Below are positions 48,717 through 55,849 of a DNA stretch of 64,000 nt, one piece after another. Source of the DNA: Monomorium pharaonis (lineage: Eukaryota > Arthropoda > Insecta > Hymenoptera > Formicidae); the NCBI RefSeq assembly GCF_013373865.1, contig NC_050467.1, positions 22,652,996 to 22,716,995 on the forward strand, read 5' to 3'. Under the pieces are notes generated by a model that searched no databases, had not been told where the DNA came from, and saw only the letters and a program-made list of their open reading frames with translations. A program made the position numbers and the translations under genes. Positions within the stretch are counted from its first letter, which is position 1. Every line of letters starts with the position of its first letter.

Positions 48717-50619
48717 TGTGCGTCTGTGCGTGAGCGCTGTCGGACAACGCGGTAAACAAAACGTACCTCTTAGCGAGGGAGCCCGGAGGAGTGCAATGAC
48801 CTGCGCCATTGTGACGTAGCTTTCGGATCAGCTGACGCACGGCGCACGGGACGCGTCGTTTGCTTATCGCGCGCTCCCGCGTTTGTCCGTTTCTCGACGA
48901 AACGCTTACGTTTCACAGGAGCATGCGCTCCCTCTCTCTCTCTCTCTTTCTCTCACTCTTTCGTGTCGTATAAAAATGTTTTAAACGCCAAGACCGCTTG
49001 CTTTGCTCCGACGTAGGAAATATGTGTCGAGGTCTATCGCGCAAGGCCATGCGAAAGGTACTAGCGGACTTTAAACGGATATCTTTAAGCTTATTAGGCT
49101 CTTTTAATACATCTTTGCGCAATGAATCACGATCTCCGTGTCCCATTCCCGATCGATCTATCGGAAAAAATATATTTGAAAGGAGAGGGAGAAAGAGGGG
49201 AATGTAAATGGGCGATTAGCGCGAGCGTGAAATAATAGAATCCACATCAAAGTTTCCTTCTCAGAGTTCGCTGATGTTCGCTAATAGCAACTGCACGACG
49301 TTAAATGCGATACGGCTCGACAAATCATTTATCACGTTTGAAATAGAGATCTACGCCAGGTTTTTATGAATACGTATCATTATTCGGATTCTCACAAATT
49401 CCCGGATATGAGAATAATCGTTTTTTTCTTTTTTCGTGGCGTATCGCGACGTTCTACGACGGAGTACAACAAGCGACTCCTTCGAGCGGCCGAGAATAAG
49501 TTGCTCAACGAGAGACGTCACGCCGATCCGACCTGCTCCGTAAAAAGTCGCCGATAACAATCGCGCCCGCGAGTGCCGTAACGTCGTCCGCGTTGCGTTA
49601 CATTGCGGGACATTGGGTTAGGTTACGTCCTCGCGTTGCAAGAGACGGGGACGGGAGGGAGGGATGGGAGAAGGGCTATGCGCTTTCACCCTCGCGCCTG
49701 CCCAGCAGCGCCGCGCGTTTGATTAGGTAAGTCAGACGGTTAGGTTATCGCCTTCACTCGCCTTCTTTCACGATTTTTATCAGCACCCCCTAACCTCGCG
49801 TCGTTCGTCCACCCTGCCGGCCCTGCGCATCGATCCCCTCCCCCTTCCCCTCCGAGCGCGCTCGTGACATTGATCCCTTACCTTCGCTCACTCCGGATCC
49901 GTCCTTGTCCTCTTTCTGCCTCCTGTCCTTCCTCTCCTGCTAGTCCTGCTATCGAGCGTGGTTAAATCTCCTCGATGACGCTGCCGCTGCGAGGGTCCTG
50001 TCCAAACATGGGCACAATGCCGCCTCGTCTCCGACACCTTGGAGAGACGGCCGCGATGACACGGTCTTCCACCATAAGGGAGAGAGAGAGAAAGAGAGCG
50101 TCCACAAGAGACGGCCGGAGAGATTTGACGTTTCCAGCTCTCTCCCGTATTTTGTTCCCTCTGCCATGACAGCGAACTGTCGGGAGCGAGCGGAGACGAA
50201 TAGTACGGCGTATACACGTAGTGCATACGTATATACGTTATGTATGTGTGTACACGTATCTATAGAGACGGACCGCCGATCGAGCGAGCGAGCGAGCGGC
50301 CGTGACGAGGACGGGAATCACTGTGCCACCGCGACAGATTTCGCGGAGACAACACATGCGTGAGATTGCGCGCACGACACCGAGAGGGGGGGGGAGCGGA
50401 CGGTAGAGGGAAGGTAAAAATAAACCTCTCCTGCATCCGGGACGAATTGCCGGGAGGCTAGCGAACGGCGGACGATGGCGATGGCCCCGGGTATGCGCCG
50501 ACGACTCCAACGACGCCACACTCGCCGCGTCGTTCGTCGCCGGTCGTCGTCGCCGCCGCCTCCGGCGTCGCCGGGGCGAATACTCACATGACGAGACGCG
50601 AGACGATCGACGATATCAT
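19507..50619 (-). CDS. ReepA: REEP1-4 family receptor expression-enhancing protein (ReepA-like), long form
   Basis: REEP1-4 proteins are hairpin membrane proteins that shape the tubular ER and link it to microtubules. Eight exons (50588-50619, 28854-28926, 27963-28042, 26203-26437, 21919-22036, 21443-21596, 21201-21363, 19507-21057) join in frame to 2,406 bases, or 801 residues. Residues 1-140 are the TB2/DP1/HVA22 domain: SRLVILVFGTLYPAYASYK, KEYVKWMMYW, FPFYYEIKIILVLWLLSP and KGSSILYRRFVHP. Hydrophobic segments lie at about 5-25, 37-60 and 65-80. Residues 141-285 include the insect-type block RKSYSLSDLTGE. Residues 286-801 are a long acidic, Ser/Asn-rich, largely disordered tail in one exon. 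Vertebrate REEP1-4 are only about 200-260 residues, so the tail is unusual. Candidate alternative first and last exons are listed separately. The first intron is 21.7 kb. Confidence 0.93.
20503..20664 (-). repeat. Tandem duplication inside the REEP tail
   Basis: Two adjacent 26-28 residue units share the pattern SNxQIxYxDDEP followed by N, then V(A/S)S(A/S)(I/V)S. The first contains NAQIKYVDDEPNSNQ and the second NVQIEYIDDEPKGNN. The copies have diverged but are clearly homologous. Confidence 0.85.
21201..21363 (-). CDS. ReepA: REEP coding exon 7
   Basis: Residues 231-285 include NIRSSDDISSGYSSGEALQT and end KTTRSTTKKTPE at donor GTAAGC. The segment is Ser/Thr/Arg-rich. Confidence 0.92.
21443..21596 (-). 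CDS. ReepA: REEP coding exon 6
   Basis: Residues 180-230 include YSPRRTQSSSNASRVEMYF and DVEVRQPRPREP, an Arg/Ser-rich basic region plausible for microtubule or phospho-regulation. The acceptor is TTTTTTTAG and the donor is GTACGT. Confidence 0.92.
21919..22036 (-). CDS. ReepA: REEP coding exon 5
   Basis: Residues 141-179 begin GGGGLVQQLRKSYSLSDLTG, the counterpart of the ERLRSFSMQDLT segment in human REEP1. The acceptor is TTCCAG. The donor GTAGCT is non-optimal, but it keeps phase 1 into exon 6. Confidence 0.92.
22037..24881 (-). other. REEP intron 4, distal part
   Basis: AT-rich intronic DNA lies between exon 5 and the candidate alternative last exon. It contains a short CA run at 23249 and an ATG trinucleotide run at 23288-23302. 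If the alternative exon is used, part of this is its 3' untranslated region. No other exon is evident. Confidence 0.6.
24882..25361 (-). CDS. ReepA: Candidate alternative last exon of REEP (short form)
   Basis: This frame lies between exons 4 and 5. It is open in the phase left by exon 4 and ends at a TAA codon at 24882. It encodes up to 159 residues: a Ser/Thr/Asp-rich part, an acidic run (DSTSDDDDDDEEMMQELP) and a basic C-terminus (KEAPKKTRKPRKERG, DVDFSDDAEVN). The acceptor is uncertain. AG before 25361 or AG before 25199 both keep phase 0, but neither has a good pyrimidine tract. Use would give a product of about 299 or 245 residues lacking the 661-residue long tail. The reading is supported by compositional bias and phase only. 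Confidence 0.5.
   Translation of the reverse strand, partial: NLPIVLPTNALPDRQSDPAISSLANPRTTTRLDSQLDGPDCPDGSAVCSHPYAKSDDLAIGDTDAIVGWQFRDSTSDDDDDEEMMQELPTTDTDCELLEEQQQPMVFKVPEKEAPKKTRKPRKERGTTNKVTRRTQKTRACKSTSKNYDVDFSDDAEVN
26203..26437 (-). CDS. ReepA: REEP coding exon 4
   Basis: This completes the Trp codon and encodes residues 63-140, including FPFYYEIKI, LLSPATKGSSILYRRFVHPA and LHLGTKGVNYA. It ends in phase 0 at GTAAGG. The alternative last exon and exon 5 are both phase-compatible partners. Confidence 0.96.
26438..27962 (-). other. REEP intron 3
   Basis: An AT-rich intron has a GC-richer patch at about 27,010-27,540 that contains overlapping short frames on both strands. I see no family match and no clean splice-bounded exon. 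Confidence 0.6.
27963..28042 (-). CDS. ReepA: REEP coding exon 3
   Basis: Residues 36-61 (VKWMMYWIVFALFTCAETFT onwards) plus two bases of a Trp codon form the second hydrophobic hairpin. Borders are TTTCAG and GTGAGA. Confidence 0.95.
28043..28853 (-). other. REEP intron 2
   Basis: This short, very AT-rich intron has no recognisable feature beyond its splice sites (GTAAGT at the exon 2 end and TTTCAG before exon 3). Confidence 0.8.
28854..28926 (-). CDS. ReepA: REEP coding exon 2
   Basis: One base completes the Ile codon, then 24 codons encode LVFGTLYPAYASYKAV and TKNVKEY. The acceptor is GATTTTCAG and the donor is GTAAGT. This exon is also the 3' part of the alternative first exon. Confidence 0.93.
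28854..29189 (-). CDS. ReepA: Candidate alternative first exon of REEP (extended N-terminus)
   Basis: Upstream of the exon 2 acceptor the same frame stays open to an ATG-ATG pair at 29189. It would add about 88 residues before LVFGTLYPAY. The extension is protein-like: a charged start, then LNNVGLLTVFLAIVSP, a hydrophobic stretch, then LIYRLVYPIFR leading directly into the REEP fold. Reading through the acceptor would replace residues 1-11 of the short form. A GC-richer patch at 30.6-31.1 kb could be its promoter. Coding status rests on the open frame and composition, not on a known homologue that I can verify. Confidence 0.55.
34093..34946. mobile_element. Insertion-like segment flanked by a 20-bp direct repeat, carrying a minisatellite
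   Basis: The identical 20-mer TTAATAATAAAATAGTTTAT stands at 34093-34112 and 34927-34946. The segment between them begins CGACC, contains the decamer minisatellite, and ends with a small hairpin (GCCAC, 8-base loop, GTGGC at 34896-34913), nine bases, then CTAG. A long direct repeat fits a target-site duplication of a retroposed segment, while the hairpin-plus-CTAG end is like a Helitron terminus. It has no coding capacity. Assignment to a class is open. Confidence 0.5.
34131..34602. repeat. Decamer minisatellite
   Basis: About 47 tandem copies of a 10-base unit (GAGACGGGGA with variants GAGACCGGGA, GAGATGGAGA and others). The 10-base period gives a 10-residue period in every frame, producing Ser-Pro-Leu-rich and Arg-Asp-Gly-Glu-rich frames that are not genes. 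Confidence 0.97.
44826..44909 (+). other. Possible orphan terminal exon inside REEP intron 1
   Basis: A good acceptor (TTCCTTCTTATTTTCAG) is followed by 27 codons and TAA: GENPEFAYSTSETAEKIM, then RRKYREHFHIS. The GC-rich patch ends close to the stop. Other frames on both strands are also open across it, so this is weak. No partner exon was found. Confidence 0.2.
45803..45970. repeat. Repeat relic with inverted arms
   Basis: It begins TATACAGGATGTTCCG, nearly the same as the outer end of the element at 10,215. Inside are inverted arms (45867-45899 and 45939-45966) sharing CGTCGCGACAT and a poly-A/T run, and a direct repetition of a CGACATC(A/G)TGG...AAATATA...TTATCT pattern. No matching right end was found, so it is probably a broken copy. 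Confidence 0.45.
46406..46447. repeat. GA dinucleotide microsatellite
   Basis: A perfect GA run of about 20 units lies in REEP intron 1. Confidence 0.95.
46903..46960. repeat. CT dinucleotide microsatellite
   Basis: A CT run with a few TTT interruptions. It is complementary in sequence to the GA run 450 bases to the left, so the two could pair as a hairpin in the transcript. Confidence 0.95.
48531..48714. repeat. Compound GA-rich microsatellite
   Basis: GA runs are interrupted by GGAG and AAAG steps and one unique 40-base island around 48,565-48,600. Confidence 0.93.
50588..50619 (-). CDS. ReepA: REEP coding exon 1 (short N-terminus)
   Basis: Ten codons (M-I-S-S-I-V-S-R-L-V) plus two bases precede the donor GTGAGTA. 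Joined to the exon at 28926 this gives SRLVILVFGTLYPAY, closely matching the human SRLVVLIFGTLYPAY. Exon size, phase and sequence all agree with the family, which outweighs the long distance between exons. Confidence 0.88.
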
Positions 50620-50707
50620 ATTAGCGGGTCCTGCGGCACGACGGGACGCGCGCGAACGGCTAGAAACGAGCGACTAAATGCGGACGGCCGTTCCACAGCA
50701 CCGCCGC

Positions 50708-50722
50708 TCACAGATCCGCCAT
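50708..50722 (-). promoter_or_regulatory. Upstream mini-ORF in the REEP leader
   Basis: ATG-GCG-GAT-CTG-TGA lies about 90 bases before the REEP ATG, with A at -3 and G at +4, a strong start context. If the transcription start is upstream of it, this four-codon frame would lower translation of the short-N-terminus form. The same bases contain a YY1/Pho-type core (GCCAT on the plus strand), so the element may instead act only at the DNA level. Confidence 0.4.
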
Positions 50723-50754
50723 GTTGAACTGGCAGCTGTGGCTCGCCGCTGCTG

Positions 50755-50795
50755 CGCGCGTGACGTCACGCCGTGTTTTCGTCACGTGACGCTCC
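50755..50795. promoter_or_regulatory. CRE and E-box in the REEP promoter
   Basis: A perfect CREB/ATF palindrome TGACGTCA (50761-50768) lies 13 bases from a USF/MiT-type E-box in GTCACGTGAC (50781-50790). Both are about 140-170 bases upstream of the REEP ATG, within the CpG island, where proximal promoter elements would be expected. Confidence 0.55.
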
Positions 50796-50840
50796 AGGCC
50801 TGTACAGCCGGAGAGGCAGCGCGTGCCTTGCCCGGGCGAT

Positions 50841-50984
50841 TTAAAGCCGGTTGTTCCAACTTCTTGATAAACTTATCTATCAGATAAGCGTGCGTCTATC
50901 TTCATTTTTTTTTTCTAAATAAATAAAGACAGACATATATTCACCTGATAGATGAGTCAAGAAGTTGAAACAACCGGTCTTTAA
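50841..50984. mobile_element. Short foldback/MITE-like element flanked by TTAA
   Basis: The first and last ~40 bases are inverted copies. The left arm reads TTAAAGCCGGTTGTTCCAAC and the reverse complement of the right arm reads TTAAAGACCGGTTGTTTCAA; both continue through ACTTCTTGA to CTATCAG. About 60 AT-rich bases lie between. Both outer ends are TTAA, the target duplication used by piggyBac-type elements. It is 144 bp with no coding capacity. It sits about 220 bp upstream of the REEP ATG. Confidence 0.7.
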
Positions 50985-52000
50985 CCCTGTTGTTTCTCTG
51001 CTCGAATCTATTGTGCGATCATGTGTTTAGGTCGACATGACGAAAGAACTCTAGGAAATAAAAAATAAAAAAATAATATAAATAGACTCGAATACATTCT
51101 GAAAAATGTAGATGTAAAGTAGTATGAATAGTATTTAACACTATCATATTCTAGAGTTCAGTTAATTCGATTCCTTAGGTGCCGATTCTTGATAACAGAT
51201 ATCGTTTGGCTTTTAAAACTTTTATTGAAATACAATATCGAAAATTAAAGAAAATGTAGCAATCTCTCTTTGAAAATATCACTAAGATTAAAAAAAAAAG
51301 AAAAATTATTGTTGAATGTTAGTCTTTCGCAAATAATATTACGCGGTACAAATAATTGGAGCGTCTTACGTTACGCAATAATTCATGTTTCACTAAAGTT
51401 TTCTCAAACATTTCACCTGCTCCAAAAATTGCGATCGTAAAACGTCTTCCGACTTACCGCCAACCGCGTAAACACACAAATTCTGCGGCCACCAAGGGAT
51501 AACGGAAAAAGAAAACTAAAAAGTAGGTTAAGAAGAGAAAGAAAAAGAACAGGGAATTCCCATCAGCGCAACGTTTTCTCGTACGCCACGAGCGGACAAA
51601 CAAACACAACTCTCGTGGTAAAAAGGAAAAAAAAATGTTCAATTCGAAAGCCGGATAATTATATGTGAACTTTTTGCGAACTGAAATTCCATAAATTTTC
51701 CATCGCCGAATAAAAACAATGTCGCAGCAAATGTGTAAATAAAAAATTCAATTTTTTACATCTCATAAATTTATAAATCCTTTACATGACATATATCGAG
51801 CTCAAAACATTTACGATTTAAATTACTCGCATAAAATATCCAAGTACTCAAATATTTTTTGCCGGACGTATATACAAATATATTTTGGAAAAGAAAAAAA
51901 CGGAGTCTAATATCTTTTCGCGGAGGAAAACAAAAACACGTGCTTTTACGGGAAGTGCTCTCTCGTCGAGGAGGAAAGCTGGAGGAGGAAGGGGAAGCAT
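50985..52000. other. AT-rich spacer within the divergent intergenic region
   Basis: Between the REEP promoter side and the KDM3 CpG island the DNA is AT-rich with frequent stops in all frames. I see nothing recognisable apart from poly-A runs. Confidence 0.5.
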
Positions 52001-52459
52001 GGGTATACGCATGACACGCGAGGAGGAGAACGATGGACGTCGTGCGTGTGCCCGAGAGAGAGAGTGGAGGAGAGGCAACGGCGACTCCGGGAGTTCTTTC
52101 CCCGACGCGGGGCCGCTCTTCTCTCCTTCGGTCGGAGCAGCGACGTGTCCTTTCCTCGCGTCTTCGTGCGAGAGGCCCCACGCGTCTCACGGTCGGTATT
52201 ACGGCCCTAAGCGTTCCCCCCCTTGTCGCCGGGCGACAACGACGCTCGCGTGCGCCGCGCGACGGATAGCGGCCGCCGAGTGTGGCGCGGAAAGTCGGAG
52301 CGGGGGGAGGGGGAGGAAGAGAGAGGCGGAGAGAAACCGCGGCGACGCGAAGGAGGGAGAAGGGAGAGAGAGTGAGCGAGCGCGGGGTTAGGTGAGGGAG
52401 AGCGGATCGCGCGACGGCAGGCGCGGTGGGGGGAGGCAACCAGACGAGTGGGGGGGGAG

Positions 52460-52481
52460 GGCGCGCGCGCGCGCGCGCGCG
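52460..52481. repeat. Alternating CG tract
   Basis: A pure run of about 11 CG units, which is rare in methylated genomes, lies in the KDM3 promoter island. Confidence 0.9.
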
Positions 52482-52701
52482 AAGGGGGGGGACGCACGGG
52501 CCGCGGGAAGGAGCCGTGCCTCCCTGCCGTCCGCCCGCAGTGCGCGCTACGCGATATCACCGACCGGTCATGTGTGTGTCACTCTCACGTTCACACTGGT
52601 ACCGCTCGGAGTGCTTCGTCGCCGCGCTGGTGATGTTGTTGTTGTTGTTGTTGCCGTTACCGTCCGCCGCCGCGTAGTGCGCGTAGTGCCGAAAAAAGTG
52701 C

Positions 52702-52704
<3 letters not shown>

Positions 52705-52734
<30 letters not shown>
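52705..52734. repeat. CA dinucleotide microsatellite
   Basis: Fifteen AC units lie in the probable KDM3 5' untranslated region or promoter. Confidence 0.93.
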
Positions 52735-52736
<2 letters not shown>

Positions 52737-53855
52737 GGAAGTTGTGCGAAAGTGCGGTCGGTCGGTCGCACGCGCGGACGTCAAAACACACGGCGCGGCT
52801 CGCGGAGAAGAGGAAAGAAGAGGAGGAGGAAGAGGAGAGGACACGGAGCGGATCGACCTTTCTTTCTCTCCCGCGCGTCCTCTCCTCGCGTCCACGCATC
52901 GACGCCGACAACGACGAGAGCGTGAGACCACGAGAGCGCGCAGGTGGACAGTGAGAAGAAGACGCGCGCGCGAATTCCTGCCCGTGACTGTAGAAACACA
53001 ACGCGCGCGCGTTTTCGAGCGCCGGAAGAGCAGTGGGAAAGTCAAGTTGGGCGCGAACGACGATCACGCCGGATCACGGAGGGAGAGAGAGAGAGAGAGA
53101 GGGAAAGAGAAGAGAGGAACAGACTGTGTTTCGTGGGTTCGTAAATACGAAGCACGAGTCTCTCTCTCTCTCTCTCGCGCGCGCTTGTCCAGACGTGCGA
53201 ATCAGGAGCAAGGAGTGGCTGCGTGAAGAAGGAGAAAGAGAGAGACAGAGAGAGAAAACGCGAGCGGCGTTGGCGGCAGCAGCGGTGGCGGCGGCGGCGG
53301 GGAGAGGAAGAAACACAACACGAGAGTGACCGGCCGTCGCCTCATGGCCCTTCGTGATCTTCGGCGGGAAGAGATCGGCCGCGGAGTAGTGGTGCTTTGT
53401 GCCGTCGAGGAATAGTGATCCGCGTTTGTGACAGGGTCCGCCGCGCCGTCGCGCCGTCCCCTCCCCCGCGCTGTGCGCGTGTGTGTGTGTGTGCCCTGCG
53501 TGCTGTGCGTGTTGTTTTTCCTTTTCTTTTCGGGGGCGAGGCACACGGCTCCTCGGAGGATAGAAGGAAAACCAGGTCGTCGGCGTCCAGGAGGCCGGGG
53601 GGACGGGAGAGGAGTGAAGTGAGTGAGCGAGCGAGCGAGCGAGCAAAAGAAAGAACGCGAGGGAAAGGAAGAGCGAGAGCGAGAGAGAAAGAGTGAGAAG
53701 ACGGAAGAGGAGCGGGAACAGTGGGGGAGGGAGACTGGGGACGCCCGTTCGCCGGCGGAGGGGGGCGGGGGGGCCGAGGGAAAGGGTGACTGGCGGACCC
53801 GGCTGTGGCGATCCGAAGTCGCGGATTCGGCACGCCGCGGTTTACCGAACGTAAT

Positions 53856-54011
53856 ATGGCGTACAAGTTTCGCGAGGAGATCGTGGGAAAGAGGTTTCTC
53901 TCGGTGAGTGGTTTCACCAAGCTGAAGGTGAATAAGATTAGTGAGTGGGGTTGGCGTGCGGGGGTGATACGTGCCGCCAGTCACAGGGATAACGGCTGCC
54001 ATGACCTCCAG
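53856..54011 (+). CDS. Kdm3: Lysine-specific demethylase 3 (KDM3/JHDM2 family), first coding exon only
   Basis: KDM3 enzymes are nuclear JmjC dioxygenases that remove mono- and dimethyl marks from histone H3 Lys9. This 52-codon exon runs from an ATG with A at -3 and G at +4 to CAG before the donor GTGAGT. It encodes MAYKFREEIVGKRFLSVSG, then ISEWGWRAGVIRAASHRDN and CHDLQ. The N-terminus of human KDM3A has VGRRFLSLS, then VAEWPWLSGTIRAVSH and KKDLKV, and KDM3B has AWRAGTVRA, so order and spacing agree. It ends in phase 0. The next exon should begin with the VEFDG-type segment, but it is not present up to 64,000, so the zinc finger and JmjC domains lie beyond the window. No catalytic residue can be seen here. 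Confidence 0.85.
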
Positions 54012-55752
54012 GTGAGTAGAGCTCCATGCTCGACACTCTTTTTTTTCTTTCTTTCTTTCTTTTTTTCTTCCTGCGGAACGAGAGAGGCGGACGGTTCTCG
54101 CCGCCGCCGCCGCCGTCGTCGTTCTCGTTTCAGCTCGTGTCGTTGTGTCTCGCGTAGTTTGCACGCGGGTCGATCGTCGTTGCTCGTCCGTCGTCGCGAC
54201 CTGGCGTGCGGTTGGTGTCGCGCGCGCCGTTTGTGTTTACATCGCGGCGTTGATGCCCGCGAGATCCTCCGTGCGAACATTTCGAGTGTACGTATACGTG
54301 TGTGTGCGCTCGCGCTCTCTCTCTTTCTCTTTTTCGTGCCAGCCACTCGACGATCTCGAGTTGCTACTCTACCTCGAGCGAGCCGCGCGCCGAAAATTCG
54401 CGGATCCGCACCCGCGGATTTCGGCGACATGTTGTTGTCGTCGTCACGGGGAAATGAAAATCGTCGTCGTTGGATTGGAGATTTACCGCTGTAAACGTCC
54501 GGAAATTGTTATGCATTTATTAGTAGACGTCGCGCACGTATATGGAGATCGCTTTCGCGAGACGTGGACTTTCATCGAAGAGACTCACGTCTTCCATATT
54601 TTCCGGAACTGCCTACGCGATATTTGCGATTACGCTACGTTCGCGCTGTTTGCTCGGAAAATAATAATTACAATTACGAAAATATTTCCTCGCGACACGT
54701 CGGATTATGCGGTCGCGCTTTTGGAAACGTTACGACAATGCGTATACTGCATATTATTTCGGAATAACGTCGTGGATATTGCTCGATTCACGCGAATTCG
54801 GTAATCGAGCGATTTTGATTTCTAATACGGAAATTTGAGTAAGGATGGATCGTTAGTATCTTGCGGACGCACGCTTCTAAGAAATTTGTTTTGTATAAAA
54901 TAAATATTTGCGAAGAGTAGAAAACTTTTGTTACACCTCGGCACGAGAAAAAGAGAGACGAGTAAATTGAATAAAGCAGTCGGACGATGTGACTGTTCCT
55001 TAGAATTTGCACGTGTGTTTTTTTTATAATGCAGAGATTACACAAATCTTTGTCTATTTTCGAAGGATGTTTGTCGAAGGTCACCCGTTTGAAATGACGA
55101 AAAAACGTACACTCGCGAACGTTCGCCCGAATTTTTACAAGTTCGACCTGCTCAACGTCGGTTTTCCACTATAATAGTTTTACTGTCAATAGACTTTATG
55201 TTAATCTTGTGCTTGATTATTATTCATACGATCACTTATTATCATACGTCTATGTACTTTGACATATATCAGTGTGAATCACGATTACGCTCGATCGTAA
55301 AGTTTTGGGTGGGAAATGAAAAATGGATAACTATATTGACTGTATTTTTATATGCTATTACCTTACGAGTATCGAAAACTTTACGATTATGTTTGTATCG
55401 CGGTCAGTTTTATTACCATCGCAATATTTGCGCCAATTCAGTCGCAAATTAGATCTCATTTAGATCATTTCTTTGCCAAAAAGGAACTTGTTGAAAAATT
55501 GTTTGTAAACGCACAGATTACATCGTGCTTTCAAACGTCGGTCTTAATCCACGATTTTGCAACGTTCCTCCCAAACGACATATTTGAAGAATTTGTGGTT
55601 GTCACCGGGCTTGATATAATTACGTGCCTAAGTTTGTCCTGTCAAGGGTCTTTCTTTTCCCCCTTTCAAGTAAAGTCATAGCTATTTCAGTTTTCGAGGA
55701 CATTGCCAACTTACATATCAACTCTGTTTGCTTACGTACAGACACGCACACG

Positions 55753-55755
<3 letters not shown>

Positions 55756-55848
<93 letters not shown>
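55756..55848. repeat. Long CA dinucleotide microsatellite
   Basis: About 46 uninterrupted CA units in KDM3 intron 1, preceded by CACG variants. It produces poly-(Thr-His) and poly-(Val-Cys) frames on opposite strands. Confidence 0.97.

Positions 55849-55849
<1 letters not shown>

Larger units (their letters stand above)
28927..50587 (-). other. REEP intron 1 (21.7 kb)
   Basis: Mostly AT-rich DNA is interrupted by GC-richer patches at about 30.6-31.1, 32.3-33.4, 38.2-38.9, 39.3-41.1, 42.4-43.7, 44.7-45.1, 48.3-49.3 and 49.5-50.5 kb. These patches hold short frames without family resemblance. They may be enhancers, an internal promoter, or exons of nested genes that I cannot resolve. Mobile or repeat DNA is listed separately. 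Confidence 0.65.
52000..53855 (+). promoter_or_regulatory. CpG island with KDM3 promoter and 5' untranslated region
   Basis: Dense CpG DNA directly precedes the KDM3 start codon. It holds a CG run (52460-52481), a TTG run (52635-52653), a CA run (52705-52734) and GA/CT tracts. Several ATGs occur upstream, for example at 53344. The transcription start cannot be fixed. Long frames on both strands here are repeat-driven. Confidence 0.6.

Noticed and set aside
48441..48840. Arg-Glu and Ser-Leu repeat frames on opposite strands
   Set aside because: They are artefacts of the GA microsatellite.
49715..49745. Donor-like GATTAGGTAAGTC on the plus strand and nearby TTAGGTTA telomere-like strings
   Set aside because: The donor matches consensus but has no supported exon. 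The telomere-like motif occurs only as isolated units and not as an array.
54145..54804. 219-codon plus-strand frame just after KDM3 exon 1
   Set aside because: It lies in the intron, starts in CpG-rich DNA with few stops, has no recognisable family pattern and no splice borders suited to KDM3.
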